From positions 1 to 64,000 of the forward strand of contig NZ_FZOQ01000016.1 of assembly GCF_900188175.1 (NCBI RefSeq): a stretch of 64,000 nucleotides of DNA, in the 5' to 3' direction. The DNA is from Pontibacter ummariensis. GTDB lineage: Bacteria > Bacteroidota > Bacteroidia > Cytophagales > Hymenobacteraceae. Made by a program: the position numbers and the translations under genes. The notes below the pieces were generated by a model. It searched no databases, had not been told where the DNA came from, and worked only from the letters and a program-made list of their open reading frames with translations. Position 1 is the first letter of the stretch. Every line of letters begins with the position of its first letter. This document shows positions 51,249 through 59,673 of this stretch, piece by piece.

Positions 51249-52646
51249 TTACTTTTTAAAACGTACTTTCACCTTTACCTCCTGGGCTACCGGCGTTCCG
51301 CCACGGGTGGCCGGTTTCCAGGCAGGGCCGTTTTGTACTAACCGGAGTGCCTCCGCATCGCAATCAGGGCAGAGCGAGCGTTTTACCTTAAAGTCTTCTA
51401 AGGTTCCTGTGGGGCTTACGGTAAACGTAAGGGTCACGCGGCCCTTTTCAGGAACTGCCCGCATGTTCTCCTGCAGGTATTTCCTGAAGGCACGCCTTCC
51501 GCTGGTGGGCTCGGCCGGGATAAAAGCAGGTGTACCGGTGCCTATACCTTTTGATTCTCCATAGCCAACCACTACCACTTCGCTAAGTGCCTGCCTGTCC
51601 TGGTTCAGGTTCACGTCTACGGCTGATGCGTTTTGGGCTAACAGGCGTTCTTCTGTTTTGTAGCCGATGAAGTTAAATACCAGTACCGCTTCTTTTCCGA
51701 AAACAGGGAGGGTGTAGTTCCCCTCTGCGTCGGTGGTCGTGCCGAGTTTGGTCCCCTTTAGCTGTACTGTCACACCCGGCAAAGGTTCTCCTGCTTCGGA
51801 TAGTACTCTGCCCGAAATCATTCTGGCGGTACTACTTCCAGCGCTTTTAGCCGGGATGGTGCTGCTACCTCGTATCCTGATAGTGCTTACCCCGGCTACC
51901 TGGCCCTGCAGGGCCTTGGCGATACTGCCCGAGTCTGGTACAAGGGCAGGGGTAACGGCATAGTCCTGCATCACAGACTCTGTCACTGTCGAGGGTGCTG
52001 CAGTTGATTTTACCGGAGCTGCGGCTATCATAGGAACATTTTCTTCCGAAATTATCGTGTCGGCCAGGGGAATCTGCAGGTCTTCTATGGCCTTTTCCTC
52101 TTCAAACAGCTCATCCTGTCCTAAGTTGCTTGGCCTCTTCTTCGCAGGAGCAGCTACAATAGCAGGAGGCACTGTATCAGGGCCAAGGGCGATGGTTGGG
52201 GGAGCGGAAGCTTCCTCAGCTGGTAAGGCTACTTTTTCTTCCGCAGCAGGCCCTACGGCTTCCTGCACTCGGGCTATTTCTGGCTGTCCTGCTTGTAGCT
52301 GCACGTAATTATAATACAGCACCAGCACAGCTGTCCCCACCAACAGGAGCAGTGAGGCAGCCACACGCCAGTCGGTGAGGTAGACGGGTAGTAGAGTCTG
52401 CTGCTTTTCCTGTTCCCGCTGTACAGCCAAACGCGTCTGAATATCCTGTACGGCCGCCTTCGTTTGGCTTGGGTCCGATAGCGCCATGCCTTCCAACACG
52501 TCAGAGCACAGCTCACAGTCTAGCAGGTGCTTCTCTACCTGGTGAGCCTGGGCAGGAGACAGCTCCTCCTGCTGGTACTGCCGTAGCAGTTCCAGCGAGG
52601 GGTGCTCATCTTTGGGCCAGTGTATGTGTCGTTTATCGTGGGGCAT
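51249..52646 (-). CDS. Anti-sigma-like/TonB fusion with SusC-type motifs
   Basis: A 465-residue single-pass membrane protein with an unusual domain order. Seen: N-terminal zinc-finger-type anti-sigma segment (H40-x3-C44-x2-C47 in KHLLDCELC); membrane helix at about 94-112; a long Pro/Ala/Glu-rich periplasmic linker; a SusC-plug-like motif (KALQGQVAGV at 244 and IRIRGSST at 256); a carboxypeptidase-regulatory-like domain (276-350); the SusC linker SEVVVVGYG (355-363); and a TonB C-terminal domain (381-465, LTFTVSPTGTLEDFKVKRSL). It overlaps the sigma gene by 14 bases, so it is probably that factor's regulator. How TonB and the SusC-like pieces work together is unknown. Confidence 0.88.
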   Translation of the reverse strand: MPHDKRHIHWPKDEHPSLELLRQYQQEELSPAQAHQVEKHLLDCELCSDVLEGMALSDPSQTKAAVQDIQTRLAVQREQEKQQTLLPVYLTDWRVAASLLLLVGTAVLVLYYNYVQLQAGQPEIARVQEAVGPAAEEKVALPAEEASAPPTIALGPDTVPPAIVAAPAKKRPSNLGQDELFEEEKAIEDLQIPLADTIISEENVPMIAAAPVKSTAAPSTVTESVMQDYAVTPALVPDSGSIAKALQGQVAGVSTIRIRGSSTIPAKSAGSSTARMISGRVLSEAGEPLPGVTVQLKGTKLGTTTDAEGNYTLPVFGKEAVLVFNFIGYKTEERLLAQNASAVDVNLNQDRQALSEVVVVGYGESKGIGTGTPAFIPAEPTSGRRAFRKYLQENMRAVPEKGRVTLTFTVSPTGTLEDFKVKRSLCPDCDAEALRLVQNGPAWKPATRGGTPVAQEVKVKVRFKK

Positions 52647-53232
52647 GGTGTTTCTCCATGTAAATTTTAAGGTTTCGTTTCCCGTTCTGGATGTAGCTCT
52701 TCACCTTTTTCAGGTCGTAGCCGGTCAGTTCGGTAATTTCCTTGTAGCTTTTCTGTTGCAGGTAAAACAACTCCGGGCAAACCCGCTGTTCCGAGGCCAG
52801 CGCCTCTATTCCCTGCTCTAAAGCCTGTGCCGTTATTTCTGCTTCCTCTGCGGTTATAGGATGCTGGGACTCTCCGTTTTCCATAAGGTGGTGCGCTACG
52901 TCGTCCAGTTGAAGAACGGAGACTTTCTTTTGTGCCCGCAGCTGCATCAGGCAATGGTTTTTGGTAAGCACGTGCAGCCAGCTTTTAAAGTTTGTAACCT
53001 CATGCCGATGGAGGGACTCGGCGAGCTGCTCAAAAACCTGCATGGTGGCGTCTTTGCTTTCCTCTTCGTCTTTCAGATACTTCCGGCAAACCAGGTACAC
53101 CATGTCGGTGTGTCGCTGGAAGAGCTCGCCTAGATGCCGCATCTCTCCCGTCTGCTTATACAGGCGCACCAGCTCCTGGTCATCCGGAGGAGGCTTGCCT
53201 TTTGAAAAGAGCTTGAGAAAGAGGGGGAACAT
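52633..53232 (-). CDS. ECF-type RNA polymerase sigma factor
   Basis: A 199-residue sigma-70 family factor. Seen: region 2 (about 25-95: ELFQRHTDMVYLVCRKYLKD, then MQVFEQLAESLHRHEV, FKSWLHVLTKNHCLMQLR) and region 4 (about 135-195: GIEALASEQRVCPELFYLQQ, YKEITELTGYDLKKVKSYIQ, NGKRNLKIYM). Region 3 is absent, so this is ECF type. It overlaps the anti-sigma-like gene downstream and is divergent from the VWA gene at 53478, forming one regulatory module. Confidence 0.94.
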   Translation of the reverse strand: MFPLFLKLFSKGKPPPDDQELVRLYKQTGEMRHLGELFQRHTDMVYLVCRKYLKDEEESKDATMQVFEQLAESLHRHEVTNFKSWLHVLTKNHCLMQLRAQKKVSVLQLDDVAHHLMENGESQHPITAEEAEITAQALEQGIEALASEQRVCPELFYLQQKSYKEITELTGYDLKKVKSYIQNGKRNLKIYMEKHHAPR

Positions 53233-53477
53233 AGATTTAACGCGGTGGCCTTGAAGTTTATGTGGCGGTTTTTAAACTGTCTGTCCCTTTCCTCCCTTTA
53301 AGGGAGCGGCTGCTAAAGGGACTCCCTGTTTAGGGGATAAAGGGCTGAGTTGATGCTGTTGGCTCTTTTAACCAACCTGGCTTCAATAAAAGCAAAAAGC
53401 AGGAGAAAAAATATTAAAAATATTTATGGAAAAGGGGAGGGGGCTGCATCCTGTAAGAAACCAAAGCATAAAAAGGC
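53233..53477. other. Divergent region of the sigma and VWA genes
   Basis: 245 bases. Positions 53291-53309 hold a palindromic CTCCCTTTAAGGGAG, part of a loose G/C-rich repeat. It must contain the promoters of both transcripts; no exact TAnnTTTG box is visible, in line with control by an alternative sigma factor (inference). Confidence 0.4.
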
Positions 53478-55352
53478 ATGAAGAAGTACGTTTACATGCT
53501 GCTGTTCGCCCTCCTGATGGTAGGGCTGCGCGCGCAGGCACAGGAAAGAACCATTACGGGTACTGTAAGAGATGCACAGGACGGCCAGCCCATCCCGGGG
53601 GTAACTGTTCATGTGAAAGGGACCCGGCTGGGTACGACCACCAGCCAGCACGGCAAGTACAGCCTTGCAGTACCGGATGAGAATGTCATCCTTGTTTTCG
53701 CCTTTATCGGATATAAATCACAGGAAGTGAAAGTAAAACAGCAGCAGGTGGTAGATGTGCAGTTAAGGCAGGACACCCAGGCCCTGGAAGAAGTAGTAGT
53801 GACAGGCTATGGTTTACAACGCGTTCGGATAAGAGGGGTTTCTGCTCTAGGTGGCAAAGTGGCAGGCGTACAGGCCCAGGGAGCTCCCAGCTTGTACTTC
53901 GACGCAAAGCCAACGGCGCATAACACCGAGAACTATGCTTACATCAAGGAAAACACCTTTCAGGATGCCCGGAAGACACCCCTCTCCACCTTTTCGATTG
54001 ATGTGGACAATGCCGCTTACAGCAACGTGCGCCGCTTTCTGAACAATGGGCAGAGGCCTCCGAAAGACGCTGTGCGCATAGAGGAGATGATCAACTATTT
54101 CAGCTACGATTACCCACAGCCTACCGGTGAAGTCCCCTTTTCGATTACCACGGAGTTATCAGGCTGCCCCTGGAACAAGGAGAGCCAGCTTTTGCACATT
54201 GGCCTGCAGGGCAGGGAAGTGCCGACGGGTAACCTGCCCGCCTCCAATCTGGTGTTCCTGATCGATGTGTCGGGCTCGATGCTGTCTGAGGACAAGCTGC
54301 CGCTTGTAAAGGCAGGTTTCAAGTTATTGGTAGACCAGCTCCGCGCCCAGGACAAAGTTGCCCTGGTGGTATATGCCGGCTCTGTAGGACTCGTGCTGCC
54401 TTCCACTGCTGGCAACCAGAAAGACAAGATCATGCAGGCCATCAATAACCTGGAGGCAGGTGGCTCCACAGCGGGAGGGGCAGGCATTAAGCTGGCTTAC
54501 CAGGTAGCGCAGGACAACTTTATAGAAGGGGGCAATAACCGTGTCATACTGGCAACAGACGGCGACTTTAATGTAGGGGTGAGCAGCGACAGTGAGTTAC
54601 AGCGCCTGATCGAGGAGAAGCGGGAGACAGGGGTGAACCTGACGGTGCTGGGTTTTGGTACCGGCAACCTGAAAGACTCGCGCATGGAGCAGTTGGCCGA
54701 CAAGGGCAATGGCAACTATGCCTATGTGGATAACATACTGGAAGCGAAAAAGGTCTTTGTAAACGAGTTCGGCGGCACCTTGTTCACCATTGCTAAAGAC
54801 GTAAAGCTGCAACTGGAGTTTAACCCGGGTAAGGTAAAAGCTTACCGCCTGATTGGCTATGAGAACCGCATCCTGGAGGACAAGGACTTCAACGACGATA
54901 AAAAAGACGCGGGCGACTTGGGTTCCGGCCACACAGTTACCGCTCTCTACGAGATCATCCCGGCCAATGAGAGAACGGCAAAAAGCTATACCGGAAAGGT
55001 AGACGACCTGAAGTACCAGCAGACAATAATAAGTTCTGCTGCCAGCTCCTCAGATGAGATCCTGACGCTGAAACTGCGCTACAAAGACCCGAACGGCAAC
55101 AAGAGCAGGCTGCTTGAAAATGTTGTGACAGCCAAAGCAGTACCAACTGATGAAACCTCCGATGACTTTCGGTTCTCGGCAGCAGTAGCCGCCTGCGGCA
55201 TGTTGCTCCGCGATTCTGAGCATAAAGGCACCGCCACCTACCCGACGGTGCTGGAGTTAGCCGAAGGTGCCCGGGGGCAGGACAAAGAAGGCTACCGCAT
55301 CGAGTTCATTAATCTGGTTAAGTCAATGAACTTGCTAAGCGACGGGAGGTAA
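53478..55352 (+). CDS. VWA-domain protein with N-terminal SusC-like segment
   Basis: A 624-residue exported protein. Seen: signal peptide (1-22); carboxypeptidase-regulatory-like domain (24-98, ITGTVRDAQDGQPIPGVTVH); the SusC linker LEEVVVTGYG (103-112); a fragment of a plug motif in inverted order (VRIRGVSALGGKVAGVQ at 116-132); the YfbK-type block STFSIDVDNAAYSNVRRFLN; a von Willebrand A domain with an intact metal site DVSGS (263-267) and AGGSTAGGAGI; then a DUF3520-like C-terminal domain. YfbK-like proteins have no known reaction; a ligand-binding surface or envelope role is likely. It is divergent from the ECF sigma gene, whose anti-sigma partner carries related SusC pieces. Confidence 0.92.
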   Translation: MKKYVYMLLFALLMVGLRAQAQERTITGTVRDAQDGQPIPGVTVHVKGTRLGTTTSQHGKYSLAVPDENVILVFAFIGYKSQEVKVKQQQVVDVQLRQDTQALEEVVVTGYGLQRVRIRGVSALGGKVAGVQAQGAPSLYFDAKPTAHNTENYAYIKENTFQDARKTPLSTFSIDVDNAAYSNVRRFLNNGQRPPKDAVRIEEMINYFSYDYPQPTGEVPFSITTELSGCPWNKESQLLHIGLQGREVPTGNLPASNLVFLIDVSGSMLSEDKLPLVKAGFKLLVDQLRAQDKVALVVYAGSVGLVLPSTAGNQKDKIMQAINNLEAGGSTAGGAGIKLAYQVAQDNFIEGGNNRVILATDGDFNVGVSSDSELQRLIEEKRETGVNLTVLGFGTGNLKDSRMEQLADKGNGNYAYVDNILEAKKVFVNEFGGTLFTIAKDVKLQLEFNPGKVKAYRLIGYENRILEDKDFNDDKKDAGDLGSGHTVTALYEIIPANERTAKSYTGKVDDLKYQQTIISSAASSSDEILTLKLRYKDPNGNKSRLLENVVTAKAVPTDETSDDFRFSAAVAACGMLLRDSEHKGTATYPTVLELAEGARGQDKEGYRIEFINLVKSMNLLSDGR

Positions 55353-55381
55353 GCCGAGGGCCTGCAATCCAGAACCCAATA

Positions 55382-55505
55382 GCCCCTACCACTCCTGATT
55401 GAGGGCACCAGGCGAAGAGACTGTCTTGGCCTAGGAAGGTGTAAAATACTTATGCTTTTATTCTACGCGTAAATGCCTTCTCTTCAGGCAAGGAGAGGTA
55501 GGGGC
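55382..55505. repeat. Inverted pair of G-rich intergenic elements
   Basis: AGGAGTGGTAGGGGC (reverse strand, 55382-55397) and AGGAGAGGTAGGGGC (55491-55505) are the same 15-base core in opposite orientation, one mismatch, about 95 bases apart, filling the gap between the convergent VWA and esterase genes. The same core occurs near 102 and 30276. Confidence 0.55.
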
Positions 55506-55529
55506 GGTTGGTCTGTAACACTCGGAGCC

Positions 55530-56441
55530 CTACTGCTTACTTGCCTTTCCTCCTATCAGCGACTCAACGGCTTGCTCGATGCTGGGCCATACCGGGGACC
55601 AGGGGGCTACCAGGTCGAAGTGGGCCGCGTTGGGGAGGAGCAGGACTTGTGCCTTGTCGCCTTTGGCTTGGGCCTGCTCGGCGTAGTGCTGGGCCTGGGA
55701 AACAGGAACGATTGGGTCGAGGGCACCTTGCACCAGGTACTGTGGCAGGCGCAGGGGCAGGAGCTGAAGCGGGGAAGTCTGGGCATAGCGGCCAGGCTGC
55801 GTAGCAGGCAACCCTTCCAGCAGTTGCGCCACGGCAGCATTGCAGCTGCCTTCCTCCACGCTGTAAGTGGTTAGGTCTGTGATGCCGGCCAGCGCTACCA
55901 CACCCTTGAGTTTAAGTGGGCGGGAGGTATAAAGCTCCGAGGTACGGGGCAGATTAGGACGCGCGGCTAGCCATAGGGCTAGGTGGCCACCGGCTGAGTG
56001 CCCTAGCGTAACTACCTGCTTGATATCTAAGGGGTACTTTTTAGCCAACTCTCGCAGGAAGTCGGTGGCCTTGGCTACATCCAGGAAGGTGCCGGGCCAG
56101 CCGCCCCCTTCATTGCCTACCCGGCGGAACTCTGGCATCCAGGTGGCGTAACCAGCTTTTGTCAGCGCTTCGCTTACATGGGCCATGTAGTGCAGGTCGT
56201 ATTCAGAAAGCCAGCAGCCCCCATGCACCACTACCACGACAGGGAAAGGACCTTTGCCCTTCGGTAGCCGAAGCTCTCCAAACTGCAGGGAATCCAGCCC
56301 ATAGGAAATGGTGAAATCCGGAGCTGGTACTGGCGTAGACGCAATGTCCTGCCAGGTAATCAGTTTCGGGGCCTGGTTTTGGGCAGAAAGGGTGGTGCAG
56401 AAGAAAATGCCGAGTAAGAGGAGAAGCGCGGTTTGTGTCAT
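55530..56441 (-). CDS. Exported alpha/beta hydrolase (esterase/BD-FAE-like)
   Basis: A 303-residue serine hydrolase. Seen: signal peptide (MTQTALLLLLGIFFCTTLSA then QN), oxyanion-type VVVHGGCWLSEYD, nucleophile motif TLGHSAGGHLALWLAARP, catalytic Asp around LVQGALDPIVP, and a final His in NAAHFDLVAP. The HGGxW + GHSAGG pair places it with carboxylesterases or kynurenine-formamidase-like enzymes. The substrate is unknown. The ATG at 56441 starts the signal peptide; the frame extends to 56483. It converges on the VWA gene. Confidence 0.9.
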   Translation of the reverse strand: MTQTALLLLLGIFFCTTLSAQNQAPKLITWQDIASTPVPAPDFTISYGLDSLQFGELRLPKGKGPFPVVVVVHGGCWLSEYDLHYMAHVSEALTKAGYATWMPEFRRVGNEGGGWPGTFLDVAKATDFLRELAKKYPLDIKQVVTLGHSAGGHLALWLAARPNLPRTSELYTSRPLKLKGVVALAGITDLTTYSVEEGSCNAAVAQLLEGLPATQPGRYAQTSPLQLLPLRLPQYLVQGALDPIVPVSQAQHYAEQAQAKGDKAQVLLLPNAAHFDLVAPWSPVWPSIEQAVESLIGGKASKQ

Positions 56442-56685
56442 GGCTACAAATTTAAGCGGGTAGCCGACAGCTATTGCCTGCAAGCCCGGTTACAAAGGTA
56501 ACCATTATTGCCAAGCCACCACAGCAGGACCAAACAGGTGGAGCAGCTGCTACTGAGGAGACAGTAGATACTTATTGCCTCATCAGGATAATGTTATAGG
56601 GGTTGAGGGCAGTAGCAGCTTTGGTCCTGCGAATACGTAATCTCTTCTTACTTTCTTTTTCATCAGGAAATTCTCCCAGGAAATA

Positions 56686-56832
56686 TTACTGTTGAGGCTT
56701 TGTGAAAGCTGCAAACTCCCAGCCCAGGCTACCTAGGTAGTTCATGACATCGTATGGCGATGTGAATTTCCGCGGTTCTCCCGTTGCTTCATTGGTGGGG
56801 AGGGCAGCTTCTGGCTGCTTGTATAACACCTG
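56686..56832 (-). pseudogene. Decayed remnant of a small exported-protein gene
   Basis: The minus strand reads a 48-residue open stretch ending in TAA at 56686-56688, ending ATGEPRKFTSPYDVMNYLGS LGWEFAAFTKPQQ. This matches in style the C-terminal half of a common Bacteroidota small protein with a GK..KF.SM.DALNY.G..GWEF ending. A TGA at 56833-56835 cuts the frame, no ATG is in frame, and a fragment with strand-like RYVLVYDR continues in another frame just upstream, so a frameshift and 5' truncation are likely. The wider gap 56442-56966 has no other gene. Confidence 0.45.
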
Positions 56833-56894
56833 TCATACACTAAAACATACCTTGCCTATAGATAAAAGAGCGTTAGTTCTACGCAGTAATTCAG

Positions 56895-56922
56895 TTGTTT
56901 ATGCCCCTGTGCTATAGGTTTC
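56895..56922 (+). promoter_or_regulatory. Possible promoter of the STAS-like paralogue
   Basis: TTG at 56895-56897, 17-base spacer, TAGGTTTC at 56915-56922 (one mismatch to TAnnTTTG), 44 bases before the ATG at 56967. Confidence 0.4.
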
Positions 56923-56966
56923 GTACAGAATAGGAGTAAAACGTTTGATACTTATACAGCTGCGCC

Positions 56967-57389
56967 ATGTTACTAAACAGCCTGGAGTTCATAAAGGTCT
57001 TTGAGACCGACTATCTGACACTGCGCTACAGTGCTAAGGAAAAGCTTATCTGGAATGAGTGGCGAGGGGATATACCCAGCCCGCAGTTACGGGAGGCCAT
57101 GCTGTACGCCTCCAATTTCATTCTGGAACAAAACATAGAACTGATCCTCGCTGATTTTACCTGCATGTGTGCCCCTACCATGCAGGACCAGGTCTGGATT
57201 GCAAAGCATACGGCAGAGCTGCTGCAACACAGCCGGCTCCGGCGGGTTGCGAATCTTCTGGCACAGGACATCTTTAGACAACGGGCCATCGAGAACATAT
57301 ATGAAAAAGCCTCCCAAACGCCAATGCCTTGTGAGACCCGGGATTTTGTCTCGGAGGAGGATGCCTTGATTTGGCTGCTCTCCGACTAG
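56967..57389 (+). CDS. STAS-like orphan protein, paralogue of the 11162 gene
   Basis: A 140-residue soluble protein, no known function. Seen: alternating strands and helices (YLTLRYSAKEKLIWNEWRG; LREAMLYASNFILEQNIELI; LADFTCMCAPTMQDQVWIAK; RVANLLAQDIFRQRAIENIY) and a gapless match to the protein at 11162-11563 for about 100 residues. Conserved features are K.KL....W, a short D[FA].....[PI]T[MF].DQ.W, and a late D[IV]F. The layout suggests a STAS-related fold. It is alone, between a pseudogene remnant and a long non-coding stretch. A signalling role is only inferred from fold and from the paralogue's neighbours. Confidence 0.75.
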   Translation: MLLNSLEFIKVFETDYLTLRYSAKEKLIWNEWRGDIPSPQLREAMLYASNFILEQNIELILADFTCMCAPTMQDQVWIAKHTAELLQHSRLRRVANLLAQDIFRQRAIENIYEKASQTPMPCETRDFVSEEDALIWLLSD

Positions 57390-57836
57390 GACAGGCTAGG
57401 GCAGGAAAGATGCTACGGAAAAACTTACTTTAGCTGCACGCAGATTGCAAAATAAGAGAAACGAAACAGAAGGGCCTTGTTCTAACTCCCATCAGAGAGG
57501 GGTGGGCCATAAACACAGAAAGGGCCCTCGCCAAAGGAGCCCTTTCTGGTATTTTGAAAAGTTTAGTTTTATGATCGTTATCTAACTTTTCAACTTTTAG
57601 CCAACTTAGTAACATGCCTGGGTTACCGAAAGTTTCTGTAAAGTGTTAAAAGTTAAGGATATAGCTGGTTGTGGCTCTAAAGGGTCTTAAACTCATGGTA
57701 AACAGCCCAACCTGACAGTCGGGAACCTGGCAGACAGATGTATGAGGGCATTCCACCCGGAGGGAGCCCGGCTACTAGGTCAGCCCATTAAGAGACGGGC
57801 TAAAATGACAGGAACTCGTCCTATATGGTACGGCTC
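57390..57836. other. Non-coding stretch between the STAS-like gene and DinB
   Basis: 447 bases without a supportable gene. Contains a hairpin 57516-57525 with 57539-57548 (CAGAAAGGGC/GCCCTTTCTG), followed by GTATTTTG, which may end the STAS-like transcript; a GAGAGGGGTGGG near 57496; and a G+C-rich patch at 57715-57820. No tRNA or known RNA structure recognised. Confidence 0.4.
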
Positions 57837-58346
57837 TTACTCCCACTCTCCCAACAACCTTCTCAGCACCACGATTTGGCCCAGATGATAGGCGTTATGC
57901 TCGGCCACAAGCAAGGCCTCTCGTAGCAGTGTCTGACCTTGCCCGTGTGGGATGGGGGCAAAGAGGTCGTTGCTCGGGTCCTTTACCAGCTTCACCATCT
58001 CCTCCTGGTCATTGGCTATTGCCTGCAGGGTATGATCCAGGTCGGTTGGGCTGGTAGGGGCAGTATCCTGGGGCCAGTAGTCATCGGGCCACTTTGGTTC
58101 CTGGTAGTTCGGATTGCGGCTGAATTCCAGTATGTCGTGTTGGGCAAAGCGCAGGTGTTCCAGCAGTTGCCAGAGGGTATAGGGTAACTTGTCTATCTTT
58201 CGGCCTGCATCCTGCAAGCTTATGCCCTGCAGTAACTCCTCCCGCGTCCGGAAGGCTTGCCCGCTGCGCATAAGTTTTATAAGTTGATCCCGTAGCTGTT
58301 GATCATGTGGCATGGTGCTGGCTTTTATGGCATCTACTCTTTTCAT
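57837..58346 (-). CDS. DinB-family protein
   Basis: A 169-residue four-helix-bundle protein of the DinB/YfiT group, usually metal-dependent. Seen: the first metal His in TLWQLLEHLRFAQHDILEF (about residue 60) and the paired His in AEHNAYHLGQIVVLRR near the C terminus, together the family's three-His site. DinB-like proteins include thiol-dependent transferases and hydrolases; the reaction here is unknown. The ATG at 58346 is used; 58313 is also possible. It is followed upstream by an alpha/beta hydrolase gene on the same strand with a terminator between. Confidence 0.9.
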   Translation of the reverse strand: MKRVDAIKASTMPHDQQLRDQLIKLMRSGQAFRTREELLQGISLQDAGRKIDKLPYTLWQLLEHLRFAQHDILEFSRNPNYQEPKWPDDYWPQDTAPTSPTDLDHTLQAIANDQEEMVKLVKDPSNDLFAPIPHGQGQTLLREALLVAEHNAYHLGQIVVLRRLLGEWE

Positions 58347-58401
58347 GTACCTAAGCTGGCGAAAGCAGGATAAGGCCAAGAGTTTACTGATTAAGAAAAA
58401 G

Positions 58402-58443
58402 GCCCTGAAGTTACACTCTGCTTGTATAGCACAACTTTAGGGC
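58402..58443 (-). terminator. Terminator of the alpha/beta hydrolase gene
   Basis: Arms 58402-58412 and 58433-58443 (GCCCTGAAGTT/AACTTTAGGGC, one mismatch). Followed on the minus strand by TTTTT. Confidence 0.75.
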
Positions 58444-58465
58444 AAAGAAGGTAGGAGAGCCTGAC

Positions 58466-59302
58466 TCACTGCCGTAGGAAACTGAGCAAATGCTGGTTAA
58501 GCTCTTCTTGATGCGTCACAAACAGGCCATGCGGCCCGTCCTTGATCACGATGTACTTGTTATTGCGGATCTCTTTAGATGACTGCTCGCTGCTGGTTTC
58601 GATGGGGACGATCTGGTCGGCGTCTCCGTGTATGATGAGCGTGGGCACCGACACGTTCCGAAGCTCAGAGCGGAAGTCGGTGTTGGCCCAGGCCCTGGCT
58701 GTTTCGATGGTGCCCCTTGGTGAGGCAAAAGAGGCAATGGTCCAGTCGTAGCGCAGCTGCTCTTCACTTACCTTCTCCCTGTTATCCTCGTAGTTGTAGA
58801 ACAGCTTGCCGAACTCGGCTAGAAATGTAACACGCTTGTTCTCCAGAGCATCCATGATGCTGTTCAGCTTTTCCTCCGGTACTCCCTTCGGGTTGTCGTC
58901 TGTCTTTTTCACCATCGGGATGATGGAACTGATGAGTACAGCCTTGTTGATGCGGTCGTTGCCGAACATGGAGAGGTAGCGAACCACTTCTCCACCGCCC
59001 ATCGAAAAACCAACCAGCACGCAGTCCCATAGGTTCAGGTGCTGGATCAGATGCCGTAGGTCCAGGGCCAGTGAGTTGTAGTCGTAGTTATTCCAGGGCC
59101 TGTCGGAGTCCCCAAAGCCGCGCCGGTCGTAGGAAATACAACGGAAACCTGCGTCCACGATGGCCTGTACCTGGTGTTCCCACATACGGTGGCTCAGCGG
59201 CCATCCGTGGATGAGGATAACTGGTTGTCCTCTCCCGCAGTCCTGGTAGTGCAGGTGCACGTGTTCTACTTTCTGAACGTCATCTGTTTTAATAAATGGC
59301 AT
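58466..59302 (-). CDS. Alpha/beta hydrolase (haloperoxidase-like)
   Basis: A 278-residue cytosolic serine hydrolase of the non-heme chloroperoxidase/esterase group. Seen: the oxyanion loop ILIHGWPLSHRMWE, the strand ISYDRRGFGDSDRPWNNYDY, the nucleophile elbow VGFSMGGGEVVRYL (Ser100), the Asp region IIHGDADQIVPIE, and the closing His in KDGPHGLFVTH. These match the AB-hydrolase haloperoxidase pattern closely. Physiological substrate unknown; perhydrolase activity is common in the family. A single-gene unit with its own terminator. Confidence 0.93.
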   Translation of the reverse strand: MPFIKTDDVQKVEHVHLHYQDCGRGQPVILIHGWPLSHRMWEHQVQAIVDAGFRCISYDRRGFGDSDRPWNNYDYNSLALDLRHLIQHLNLWDCVLVGFSMGGGEVVRYLSMFGNDRINKAVLISSIIPMVKKTDDNPKGVPEEKLNSIMDALENKRVTFLAEFGKLFYNYEDNREKVSEEQLRYDWTIASFASPRGTIETARAWANTDFRSELRNVSVPTLIIHGDADQIVPIETSSEQSSKEIRNNKYIVIKDGPHGLFVTHQEELNQHLLSFLRQ

Positions 59303-59673
59303 GTCTCTACGCTTGTTTTGTTGATGCTTGTTTCCTCATACGTAAAATAGCTGGTTTACTGGCAGGTATAAGGTACAAAACATATGCGGTTATATTATTC
59401 TTAGTTTAATTGGAGGTGCTATCTGCTAGGGGCAGTACCTCCTGCATGGCTAGGAGCCATCGGAGCCTCACTTAAATAGGGGTGTCTGGCCTGTCCCAAG
59501 AGCAATAGTAGCCTAAACGATGGCTTATAAGTAAGCGAGGCGGCGGGTGCGAGAAGGGCTGCGCTGCCCGATTGTCTTGGCTTTTGACTGAAGCGTATAG
59601 TACTGCAGATGCCTCCGCTGAACTGCATTGTTGCAGTACCGTAATAATAATAGATAACCAAACAGATGCATGT
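59303..59673. other. Intergenic stretch before the small coiled-coil lipoprotein
   Basis: No gene. An 8-base inverted repeat, 59600-59607 with 59632-59639 (GTACTGCA/TGCAGTAC), lies about 35 bases before the ATG at 59674 and may form a hairpin in the leader. A GGAGGT/ACCTCC pair sits at 59411-59441. Overlapping long minus-strand frames here have no protein character. Confidence 0.4.

Noticed and set aside
57430..57615. 61-codon minus-strand frame
   Set aside because: Covers a hairpin and a repeat-like stretch; no protein family seen.
57715..57820. Possible structured RNA in a G+C-rich patch
   Set aside because: No tRNA cloverleaf, no recognisable RNA family and no clear covariant stems by eye.
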